A stretch of DNA of 58,634 bases, from IMG/VR virus record IMGVR_UViG_3300033552_000007, positions 1 through 58,634 of that record, one strand, 5' to 3'. The DNA is from a virus. The notes beneath the pieces were generated by a model. That model saw nothing but the letters and a program-made list of their open reading frames with translations, was not told the origin of the DNA and ran no database searches. Shown here piece after piece: positions 29,110 through 37,667 of this stretch. How positions within the stretch are numbered: position 1 is the stretch's first letter; each line of letters starts with the position of its first letter. The position numbers and the translations under genes are program-made.

Positions 29110-31023
29110 ATGGCTGACAATACTCTACAGAATGGAACGGCGTTAATCGCGACTGATGAAATAACTCAGCTTAACGGAGTAACAGTTCCAGCAGTGCAAG
29201 CGCAACGCGTTAAGGTAATTTTTGGTTCAGACGGTATAGGGCGTGATATAGATCCATCAAACCCATTGCCCGTTTCATTTCCGTCAGGTAAGAACACTGT
29301 CACGATTGCAGATACGCAGGCGGATATTCATGGCCAATTAGTTGAAGTGACGCGAATTTCGCAAATTTCCACTAAGTTTTTTCAGCAAGCCCCATCCAGC
29401 TTTTTAACCGTCACTGTTTCGGGTGGTGCGACAGCAACAGGGCCAACAGCGGGCGCAGGCGTATTCTCTACTAGCACAGCGGTAACGGCGGCATTACTAG
29501 CTCAAACGCCTGTTGGTATTTTATACGCGGCACAGTATGAAGCATGGGCAGTGTTATCAGGTGCGTACACGACACCAACATCGGCCGCCAGCTTTCAACG
29601 GCTTGGCATTTACGATGCAACCAATGGTTACAGTGTTGGTTATAACGGTTTAACTTTCGGTTTATGGGTTCGTGTTAATAGCGTAGATACTTTTATCGCA
29701 CAGACAGCATGGAACAAGGATGTTTTAAACGGCGCGGCTACTAGCCTATTTACAAGTAATAACGCACCAGTGGCATTGGTACCTACGAACATGAATATGT
29801 TTCGCATTAGGTTCGGTTGGTACGGCGGCGTTTCAGCTTTTTTCGAGGTCTACGCACCTGACGGTCATTGGATAATAGTACATCAAGTACGTACAGCCAA
29901 CTCGCAAATCGGTGTGAATATCACAATGCCCGATTTACCCATGACGGTTGAAGTGAATAAAACCGCATCGGACGCAACGAATTTAAGTATCACATGCGGG
30001 GGGTGGGCAGCTGGCATCACTGCCCCTTCTTCTGGCGCAAACTTAGGCGGCCAAAAGTCTATCGCGGCTTTAAATGCGGCGGTTAATATTCCCGTGTCTG
30101 GTATTGGGGAGCTTTCTTTTGCTATTTCAGGCACATGGGTGGCAACACTTTCATTTCAAAGCAGTTTAGACGGATTAACTTGGATTGCTGATTCTGCTTT
30201 AAATAGCATCACTAAAACGTTTGCAACTTCAACCACAATCAATGGCACGTTTAAAGCAGCGGTTTCTTCAAATCGTTTTTACCGATTAATTGCTACAGCT
30301 TTTACGTCAGGTAGCACAAATATTTCATATAGTGGTTCAAATACAAATAATTTTGTCATATCACAATCGCTCATTACAGATAGCAACAATGGCCCAGTAA
30401 CGGTCAAACCAGCGTCAACAGCGGCAGTAGCGGCTGATATGGCTTTAGTAGTAGCATTACATCCTACAACACCTTTACCAGCAGGAACGGCCAGTATAGG
30501 CACAGTCCAGCCGCCAGCGATTACAAAAGGTACTCAAGGCACTGTTGGTATTACTACGCAGGATTTAAAAGATGCAGGCCGCAATCTTACAACCTATTTT
30601 ATGGCACTGCCTATTGTTACAACCGCTGCTGATGCATTAGTTTCTTTAACAAGTTACAAAAATGGTGCGGCTGTTACCGCCGCGACTACGCCAGCCGTAG
30701 TAACTACAGGTAAAACGTTAAACATCACTAGCGTACATATTAACTATCTTTCGGTTGCAACAGGCGGCGGCGTTCGTATTAGTTTACGTGCCAATACTGC
30801 TGGATTAGCGGCTTTAGCTTCACCTGTTGTACAAAGTTGGTTTGTGGGTGGCCCAACTTCCGCAACCGCTGGCTTGTGGGCTAACGTAAGTATTCCCCTG
30901 CCTGATGGTTTAGAGTTTGCGGCAGGAACAGGATTAGCGGTGTCTATTGTGGGCATCAGTGCAACTGGTGTTGCCGCCGCTGCTGGTTACGCTACAGCAT
31001 CAATCACAGGTTACGAATACTAA
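29110..31023 (+). CDS. Large structural protein, probable fibre (637 aa)
   Basis: The N-terminus (LQNGTALIATDEITQLNG ... RVKVIFGSDG) resembles the common first domain of phage surface proteins. The centre (about 120-300) is beta-rich with several tryptophans, and the C-terminus repeats beta-strand patterns (GVRISLRANTAGLAALASP). Probably a trimeric or surface fibre protein; exact place in the virion unknown. Confidence 0.6.
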   Translation: MADNTLQNGTALIATDEITQLNGVTVPAVQAQRVKVIFGSDGIGRDIDPSNPLPVSFPSGKNTVTIADTQADIHGQLVEVTRISQISTKFFQQAPSSFLTVTVSGGATATGPTAGAGVFSTSTAVTAALLAQTPVGILYAAQYEAWAVLSGAYTTPTSAASFQRLGIYDATNGYSVGYNGLTFGLWVRVNSVDTFIAQTAWNKDVLNGAATSLFTSNNAPVALVPTNMNMFRIRFGWYGGVSAFFEVYAPDGHWIIVHQVRTANSQIGVNITMPDLPMTVEVNKTASDATNLSITCGGWAAGITAPSSGANLGGQKSIAALNAAVNIPVSGIGELSFAISGTWVATLSFQSSLDGLTWIADSALNSITKTFATSTTINGTFKAAVSSNRFYRLIATAFTSGSTNISYSGSNTNNFVISQSLITDSNNGPVTVKPASTAAVAADMALVVALHPTTPLPAGTASIGTVQPPAITKGTQGTVGITTQDLKDAGRNLTTYFMALPIVTTAADALVSLTSYKNGAAVTAATTPAVVTTGKTLNITSVHINYLSVATGGGVRISLRANTAGLAALASPVVQSWFVGGPTSATAGLWANVSIPLPDGLEFAAGTGLAVSIVGISATGVAAAAGYATASITGYEY

Positions 31024-31033
31024 GGCGGGATAA

Positions 31034-31105
31034 ATGCTACTACTACTTAGACCGAAACCACTTGTTGCACCAACTAATCCAGCCTTCTTGTTGATGATGC
31101 TGTAA
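31034..31105 (+). CDS. Possible micro-protein (23 aa)
   Basis: A 23-codon frame behind GGCGGG: MLLLLRPKPLVAPTNPAFLL. Hydrophobic, proline-containing. It lies between a fibre gene and a terminator. Tiny frames of this kind occur next to phage fibre genes, but translation here is unproven. Confidence 0.35.
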   Translation: MLLLLRPKPLVAPTNPAFLLMML

Positions 31106-31135
31106 GCCGTTAAACATTTTTTAGATTTAAAACAA

Positions 31136-31159
31136 AGCTCACTTATGTGGGCTTTTTTA
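31136..31159 (+). terminator. Intrinsic terminator
   Basis: AGCTCAC-TTAT-GTGGGCT (one G-U) followed by T6, between two structural genes. Confidence 0.75.
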
Positions 31160-31172
31160 TTGGGGATTCACT

Positions 31173-32222
31173 ATGCAACTACGATTTGTTACTTCGTTAA
31201 GTAACGCGGCACAAGGCAGGGATATAACGGGTAATTTTGTGCGCATGCTTAACGGCACTTCGCACATTATTAGCACGGTTGACTTGGATTACTTTGTTTC
31301 GCGGCCTAACCATTTTGCCGTATCAGCCATTAATGTTGATATAGGGGCTTTTCAATTAGATGCAAACGGTATTCCTAATGGCTTCTTACAACCAGGCGGC
31401 GCCGTTAAGTTGTTCTCCGCGTTGGTAAATGAAAACATTGATTACGCGACTTTTAACTCACAAATTGCGGCAGTTCAAGCAATTAATGCAACTCAAGCAA
31501 GCAGCATTACAAGTAATGCGAGCAGTATTGCAGCAGTTAATACGCTAGTTGCAACGGCATTGGCCAACAACGCATCGCAAAATACTGCCATAACGGCGAT
31601 TCAGACTGTTAATGCAGCGCAAGCAAACAGTATCGCAACGCTTAACACGATAGTTGCAGAAGGGCCATCTACCGCACTTCAAGGAGATATTACTGCGATT
31701 AAGGCGCTTAATTTAAGCCAAACCTCACTTATCACGACCTTGCAAGCATCCGTTGCATCGCTACAAGCGGCAATCATTCCCGCGATCGTTCAGGCAATTA
31801 CAAGCCCGATTGTATTAGAAGGCGCAAACATTGTCTTTACTGTGACATTAAGTAAAGTTTCAACTGGACAACCCTTTGAGTTTGCCCTAACTGGCACGGC
31901 CATTGGAGGCACAGATTACGGGCTGCCACTTGTACTCAATAGTGGAGTGCTTATTAATGGGACTAGCTTCTTTGTGCCAAGCGGAGTGACAATTTTTACG
32001 GCCACTACCATGACTTCACCAGACGTGGTTGCAGAAGCCCCTGAAACCGTGATATTTACTGTTGGCGGCCTGTCAGGCACAGCAACCATTACAGATACAA
32101 CTCCTGCTGTCCAGACCATCGCAGGCACAACAAGCGGCGATACAACCGTGTACACAATCACTTTAGATAAGCCTTCTGTCGCAGGCCAGTTATTCACACC
32201 AGTTTTGTCAGGAGCACTATAA
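31173..32222 (+). CDS. Coiled-coil fibre with Calx-beta-like domain (349 aa)
   Basis: Residues 1-90 form a beta domain. Residues 95-205 are an alanine/asparagine-rich trimeric coiled-coil pattern with repeated 'NA-QA-SI' units. Residues 208-312 (VLEGANIVFTVTLSKVS ... EAPETVIFTVGG) match Calx-beta-type adhesion modules. The protein ends abruptly in a partial copy of a similar domain, just before the adhesin gene. Probably a host-contacting fibre. Confidence 0.6.
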   Translation: MQLRFVTSLSNAAQGRDITGNFVRMLNGTSHIISTVDLDYFVSRPNHFAVSAINVDIGAFQLDANGIPNGFLQPGGAVKLFSALVNENIDYATFNSQIAAVQAINATQASSITSNASSIAAVNTLVATALANNASQNTAITAIQTVNAAQANSIATLNTIVAEGPSTALQGDITAIKALNLSQTSLITTLQASVASLQAAIIPAIVQAITSPIVLEGANIVFTVTLSKVSTGQPFEFALTGTAIGGTDYGLPLVLNSGVLINGTSFFVPSGVTIFTATTMTSPDVVAEAPETVIFTVGGLSGTATITDTTPAVQTIAGTTSGDTTVYTITLDKPSVAGQLFTPVLSGAL

Positions 32223-35200
32223 ATGAGTTTAATTTTTATAGCAGAGGCTATTCCAACCAAATCAGCAAACATTATTACTGCCACGGCAGCTAATATTGGT
32301 ACTGCTGCTGCTAGTAGGCGAGTAGTTGTTTCGTTGATTGGCGAATCTACAAGTAGAATTGCAAGTGCCACAATTGGCGGAGTTGCAGTAATTATTCACA
32401 CAACGGAGGAATTTAGCAGTGGTGGTGCATCTGTATTTTCTGCAATAGTACCTACAGGAACTACTGGGGATATTGTCGCAACTATGGCTGGAACAGTTTT
32501 TGGCGCTCCTATTTTTGTAGTTTATACAATTGATAACGCAGCAGTATTAAATGGTGATGCGCCTAACGTTTCAACAAATGTTTTTAAAGACGCATTATCC
32601 GTTACGATTGATTATGCAAGTTACGCAACCGCATCAAGTCTTTTATCTGTTGGCTTTTTAAGTGGTAATAGAACACCATATACAAACAATAAAAGTTTTG
32701 TACAAAATTCCGCGCTTGATAAACGTTTTGTTGGTAGTTTAAATGGCGATATAGCAGGCAATACTTCAATTACGTTAAGCTGGGCAACTGCATCTCAAGG
32801 TGCAGCAGCAGTTGTTACATGGCCGCCTTCAACCGCAACCGCTGTTCTTAATCCACCTGTTAATACTGTACCAGTTGGGCAAACTGGAGTTGTTAACACG
32901 TCTAAAGCGATTACTGGTGTTCGTGTAAACGACCCCAACAACAACTTATCAAAAACGCAAGTGACAGCTTCATCAGGTAATGTAAGCGTTTCTTTAAATG
33001 GCGCTACAGTTTCAGCTGGTGTAAATAATAGTTCTACCTTTACTATAAGTGGTACTCAAGCACAGATTAATGCGGCACTAGCTACATTAACGTATATTCA
33101 TGCTACAGCAGGTACTTATACTATTACGGTTCTTTCTACCGATAGTAGTGCTACTCCATTAACCGATACAGACACAATAGCTGTTACGGTAAATGCTGCA
33201 AGCCCTCCTGTAAATACAGTACCTGCCGCACAAACAGTTTTAAATAATACGGATCTAGCAATTACAGGGGTTAGCGTTAATGATGCTGATGGTAATTTGG
33301 CATCGACTAAATTGACGGTTTTAAACGGAACAATAACGGTTAGTTTAGCTGGCGGCGCAACAATAAATTTAGGTGCAAATGGTTCAGCAACTCTTACGTT
33401 AATCGGTACGCAAACTCAAATTAATGCAGCGTTAGGCACAATAAGTTATAAAAGTAATTTAACTTTTTCTGGCGCAGACACTTTAACTGTACTTTCAACA
33501 GACAGCTCTGCTACACCATTAACAGATTCAGACAATATTACAATTACAGTAACGCCACAAACAGCACCCGTTAATACTGTTCCTGCAACACAAAATGCGG
33601 GTGTTAATGTGGCTAAATCAATTACTGGCATTAGCGTTACAGACGCAGAAAATAATTTAGCCACCACAAGATTAACAGCGACAGGCGGAACGGTATCAGT
33701 AAGCCTTATAGGAGGCGCAATCATTAGTTTGGGAACTAACAATTCAGCCGCGCTTACAATAAGTGGTACTCAGACACAAATCAATGCGGCTTTAGCTACT
33801 GTCAGTTACACAGGCACGGCTGTTGGTAATCAGACTATTACTGTTTTATCTACCGATACTACAGGCACACCATTAACCGATTCTGATGTGATTAATATCA
33901 CAGTGAAAGACGCTTATTCCATTGCTAACACTGCGTTAAAAGTTACAGGTGAGTTATCAAATGGTGTTGTTTTAGATGCAAATAAAAAATGGGCCGTTCC
34001 CTCCGGAACTACATCATGGACATTCACCGTTCAAAAATTAGCGGCAGAACATACCGCAGAAATCACATTAAGCCTTGAAGGCGTTGCAAGCACAGGCGGC
34101 ACGTCTAACGGTTCTGTTAATCCAGCCACTAATGTATTTATTACCGAGGCGGCCTATCCATTATTAACTCCACAACAACGCACGAATGTAGAAACAACTG
34201 GTGGCGGTCATCCGCTGTTCATTGTTTCTAAAAATGCAGGCGATACAGCTGATGCGTTTGATGTATTAAGTGCGGCAACAAAAGATGGCACTTATAGTAC
34301 CTATTTAATAGACCAATTATTTTCTCCATCAGCTAACGTTATGGGAGAAGTTGGCAGGAATCATTCAGCGTTTTCAATTATTAACGAATCCAACATGCCA
34401 GCCACTATAACTGCTGGTACAAAAGGCTTGTTATATGACACCGCAGGACAGAGTGAATGGCTGGAATTAAGCGACCTTTCAACTAAAACAGATGGGCTTG
34501 GCGTAACTAGTATTCGATTATTAAACGCATCAAAAATGGCTATTTGGGATTCTCCTATGCCTATTAAAGTCGACTTTCAAGATGTGGCGCGTGTTGCCCT
34601 ATTAACTAATCCAGTTGTAGGAGCTGCGGTTATAGCAGACGGGGTGCAACGTTTCTTTAAAATTATTCCTAAAGTAATTGGTGGCGCTAGTGTAAACCCA
34701 GCGTTAGTCACACCAATACCATTAACGATTACTAGCAGAAGCCGTAAACCGTGGCCAGTGCGTGACGTAAGATTTACTCGTAACAATACTGTAGATAAAG
34801 GGTCTTTCCCAGAGGAGGATTTAGACCAAGGGGGTACAGAAATTTTCATTTATCCATCTTCTCGTACTGAAACAGTAACGTCTGGTTTCTACCAACCGGC
34901 GGCAGCATTTGAAACAGGAGTTACTATTCATGTGGACGTTAAAACGGTAGGCGGTGAAACTTTACTGAGAACGCTTACTGCTACAAATGGCACAAATGCC
35001 TCTTACAGTGAAACAAACCGCACTACTGATATTCAGCGATATTCAACACAGTACGAAGTCTACACCAAGAAAAATGGCATTGAATCAGTGCGTTTTATTC
35101 ACGTTGTAAATCAACGCATTACTTACAATAACGCCGTAACAGCTGTAAACGCAACAATTGTGGCAAGCAATATCAGAGGCGCAATTACATTGAAAGCAGC

Positions 35201-35501
35201 TGAAGGCGGTACAGCAGGTACAGGCCAAGAAACTGGTACTTATTTAGTGAAACTATCAGGAACATTATTTCCAACGGTCAACATGGACACAATGACAATT
35301 GAAAATGACGCGGCAACTATATCGTCTTATGACAATAGCACTGGTGAATTAATTGTATTAGCACCACGCGCATTAATTGGTTTTGTAGTAATAGTTCCTT
35401 TCACTGGCACAGGCACAATTACCGTGTTTGCGGGTTCTATATCCAATGACGCTACTTTCAACAGTGATGCAGGTATAACAAGTTCACCAGCAACAATTTA
35501 A
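32223..35501 (+). CDS. Adhesin-like virion protein with three cadherin-like repeats (1092 aa)
   Basis: Three tandem repeats of ~115 residues lie at about 214-563. Each starts (P)VNTVPAxQ and ends ITVLSTDSSATPLTDxDxI, the pattern of bacterial cadherin-like/VCBS adhesion domains. An N-terminal globular part (1-210) and a 530-residue C-terminal part of unknown fold flank them. The start is one base after the previous stop. The protein probably mediates adsorption. The repeats should be variable between relatives. Confidence 0.65.
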   Translation: MSLIFIAEAIPTKSANIITATAANIGTAAASRRVVVSLIGESTSRIASATIGGVAVIIHTTEEFSSGGASVFSAIVPTGTTGDIVATMAGTVFGAPIFVVYTIDNAAVLNGDAPNVSTNVFKDALSVTIDYASYATASSLLSVGFLSGNRTPYTNNKSFVQNSALDKRFVGSLNGDIAGNTSITLSWATASQGAAAVVTWPPSTATAVLNPPVNTVPVGQTGVVNTSKAITGVRVNDPNNNLSKTQVTASSGNVSVSLNGATVSAGVNNSSTFTISGTQAQINAALATLTYIHATAGTYTITVLSTDSSATPLTDTDTIAVTVNAASPPVNTVPAAQTVLNNTDLAITGVSVNDADGNLASTKLTVLNGTITVSLAGGATINLGANGSATLTLIGTQTQINAALGTISYKSNLTFSGADTLTVLSTDSSATPLTDSDNITITVTPQTAPVNTVPATQNAGVNVAKSITGISVTDAENNLATTRLTATGGTVSVSLIGGAIISLGTNNSAALTISGTQTQINAALATVSYTGTAVGNQTITVLSTDTTGTPLTDSDVINITVKDAYSIANTALKVTGELSNGVVLDANKKWAVPSGTTSWTFTVQKLAAEHTAEITLSLEGVASTGGTSNGSVNPATNVFITEAAYPLLTPQQRTNVETTGGGHPLFIVSKNAGDTADAFDVLSAATKDGTYSTYLIDQLFSPSANVMGEVGRNHSAFSIINESNMPATITAGTKGLLYDTAGQSEWLELSDLSTKTDGLGVTSIRLLNASKMAIWDSPMPIKVDFQDVARVALLTNPVVGAAVIADGVQRFFKIIPKVIGGASVNPALVTPIPLTITSRSRKPWPVRDVRFTRNNTVDKGSFPEEDLDQGGTEIFIYPSSRTETVTSGFYQPAAAFETGVTIHVDVKTVGGETLLRTLTATNGTNASYSETNRTTDIQRYSTQYEVYTKKNGIESVRFIHVVNQRITYNNAVTAVNATIVASNIRGAITLKAAEGGTAGTGQETGTYLVKLSGTLFPTVNMDTMTIENDAATISSYDNSTGELIVLAPRALIGFVVIVPFTGTGTITVFAGSISNDATFNSDAGITSSPATI

Positions 35502-35514
35502 TAAAGGCAAACAA

Positions 35515-37599
35515 ATGAAAAAATATCTATTCGGCTTATTGATGGCAATTGGTATTACCGCGCAAGCGGCTGTACCAACTATTAAAATTACAGCCGCCAA
35601 CACAGTATTAAAAAAAGACCAAACGACATTGGTCACCATTGTAGTAAGTGAAGCATTAAGCGGATTTACTTTATCTGATTTAATTTTATCGGCTGGCGGC
35701 GCGCTTACTACCGATGCGGGTGGCGCAACCGCCGCTACTAATTTAACAGTGGCTAATCCAACTACTTATACCGTTTACTATAAAAAAACAGCAGATACGA
35801 TGCCATCAACTATTATCGTTGATGCTAAATCATACACAGCGGTATCAGACGGCGCGCTAGGTACATACGCGCAATTTGGCTTTAATCCTCAAATTACCTA
35901 TTACGAAGAAGGCGCAGGTGGCTTTTTAGTCAACAAAGTTCGCGCTAATCCTCAGCCAATCCGTTTAAGGGTAGGCGAACAATTAGTTAATTCTGCTGAT
36001 AACAGCCCAACTACAAAAACGTTTGAACGCTTTTACGTTATAAATAAAAATTCGTTTATGTCTGTGAATGATAAAACGTTATTTAGAGTGCAAACAGGCC
36101 AGCGCGTTATCGCTAAATTAAATCCTAGCCCAGCAGAGGCTTTAAATCATCAAGGCGTTCATCAACACTCTTCACTACAACCTAAAGGGGCTTATATCGA
36201 AATACGCACCCCTATTGGACATAATAGAATAAGGCTACAGCCGAGTAATGGCAACTGCAATTCTGATGCTAACGGTTTTTATAACACTGCCACTCTAAAC
36301 GGCAATATAAACTGTTTAAGTCAATTTGCATCACAACACCAAGGCGGCGGTGGCGAGTTTAGACTTAGTATTTCACCATCACATATTAACGCTGACGATC
36401 CTATTGTCTTTCCGAACCAACAAGGCAAAGCTCATACGCATTGTTACTTTGCCAATAAATCTGTTAATTACCAAACAACCAATGCGTCATTATTGCATGG
36501 AAGTGTTACGTCAGCGGCAGGGGGTATTATTAACCGTAGTGCATATTGGGCCCCCTGCGTAATTGATACGGCGATAGATACTATTTTGTACCCTACTGGC
36601 GGTAATTTCTATTACAAATCAAGTACAACAATTGACATGACAAAGCCTATTCCTCAAGGATTGATTGGCATTGCTGGTAATCCAGCAGGAACTAGTCTTG
36701 CAACTCGATTAGACGACACGCGTTATAATTGCGCCCCACGTCCGGGTAGTTCAGCGCCATACCTTACGTCTTATGGGGTAATGCCTAGTTGTTCTGGTAA
36801 AGATTATAATGACTTAAATTTGTTTGTAGGTTTCACTTCTTGTTTAGCCGCTGATGAAGCAGACCCAAGCAAAATTAAATTAGATTCCCCAAATCATCGT
36901 TCACATTGGCGGCCATTTAATGATCCACAAGCAAGTAATTTGCCTAATGGCTGTACGACTGCTTACCCACATAAGATAGCTAATTTAGTTCAAAACGTTC
37001 ATTACTACATTCCAAGAGCCGCCAATACTAGAACATGGCGATTAACCAGTGATAACTATAGCGCGTCTTTACCGAGCGGGGCTAGTTTGCACGCCGACTA
37101 TTGGGCTATGTGGAGTAAAACGCCTATTGACTGGATGGCCCGTTTAACGGAACAGTGCAACAACTCTGGCGCAGACTGCCATCAAGACTATTTCGGTCTT
37201 CACGCGGGTATCACCATTGCAAGCATTTCTGTGAGCGGCCAGACAGCAACAATTAATACTGTCAACCCTCACAAATTAACAATCAACAGTTCATTAAGGG
37301 TGCGCGTATCTGGAATCAGCGGCGTTGACGCGGCGCTTTATAATGTTGATAGGTCAAAAATTGAAAATCCACACTCATTAACCACGCCTAAAAAATTATT
37401 ACCTTACGGCTCACAGCCAGCAACTATAACTGGGTTAAATACTTTAACTTACACATTGCCGTCCGTACCTACAGACCTTTTGAAAGATGGTGCTGAGGTA
37501 ACAGGATCTTTATTGCAGTGGGGGGAACGCATGTTACCAACAGCCGACGTGTTTCCTGGTGAAGTTGAATATAACTCATTTTATTACGGCGGTAACTAA
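35515..37599 (+). CDS. Secreted DUF1996-domain protein (694 aa)
   Basis: A classical signal peptide (MKKYLFGLLMAIGITAQA, cleavage near residue 19) precedes an Ig-like segment (25-110). A DUF1996-like domain follows at about 200-540: KAHTHCYFANKSVN (His307, His309), NRSAYWAPC (near 342), HRSHWRPF (near 461) and TAYPHKIANL. DUF1996 is a mostly secreted fungal/bacterial family of unknown function. The C-terminal 120 residues form a beta domain (ASISVSGQTATINTVNPHKL) similar to part of the next protein. A Sec signal is unexpected inside a virion gene cluster. Confidence 0.7.
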   Translation: MKKYLFGLLMAIGITAQAAVPTIKITAANTVLKKDQTTLVTIVVSEALSGFTLSDLILSAGGALTTDAGGATAATNLTVANPTTYTVYYKKTADTMPSTIIVDAKSYTAVSDGALGTYAQFGFNPQITYYEEGAGGFLVNKVRANPQPIRLRVGEQLVNSADNSPTTKTFERFYVINKNSFMSVNDKTLFRVQTGQRVIAKLNPSPAEALNHQGVHQHSSLQPKGAYIEIRTPIGHNRIRLQPSNGNCNSDANGFYNTATLNGNINCLSQFASQHQGGGGEFRLSISPSHINADDPIVFPNQQGKAHTHCYFANKSVNYQTTNASLLHGSVTSAAGGIINRSAYWAPCVIDTAIDTILYPTGGNFYYKSSTTIDMTKPIPQGLIGIAGNPAGTSLATRLDDTRYNCAPRPGSSAPYLTSYGVMPSCSGKDYNDLNLFVGFTSCLAADEADPSKIKLDSPNHRSHWRPFNDPQASNLPNGCTTAYPHKIANLVQNVHYYIPRAANTRTWRLTSDNYSASLPSGASLHADYWAMWSKTPIDWMARLTEQCNNSGADCHQDYFGLHAGITIASISVSGQTATINTVNPHKLTINSSLRVRVSGISGVDAALYNVDRSKIENPHSLTTPKKLLPYGSQPATITGLNTLTYTLPSVPTDLLKDGAEVTGSLLQWGERMLPTADVFPGEVEYNSFYYGGN

Positions 37600-37667
37600 T
37601 GAAAAAACCACATATCTGCCAGCATCGTATTGAACAAATCTTTGCGTTTTACAAAAAAAGTACATGA
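37599..37667 (+). CDS. Micro-ORF between DUF1996 protein and hub (22 aa)
   Basis: A 22-codon frame starting MKKPHICQHRIEQIF overlaps the upstream stop (TAATG) and the downstream start (ATGA), filling the gap exactly. It probably couples translation of the hub gene. Any function of the peptide is unknown. Confidence 0.45.
   Translation: MKKPHICQHRIEQIFAFYKKST

Noticed and set aside
32861-33910. CRISPR-like array
   Set aside because: The repeats are ~350-base coding repeats of cadherin-like protein domains, not short identical repeats with spacers. No CRISPR array is seen anywhere in the window.
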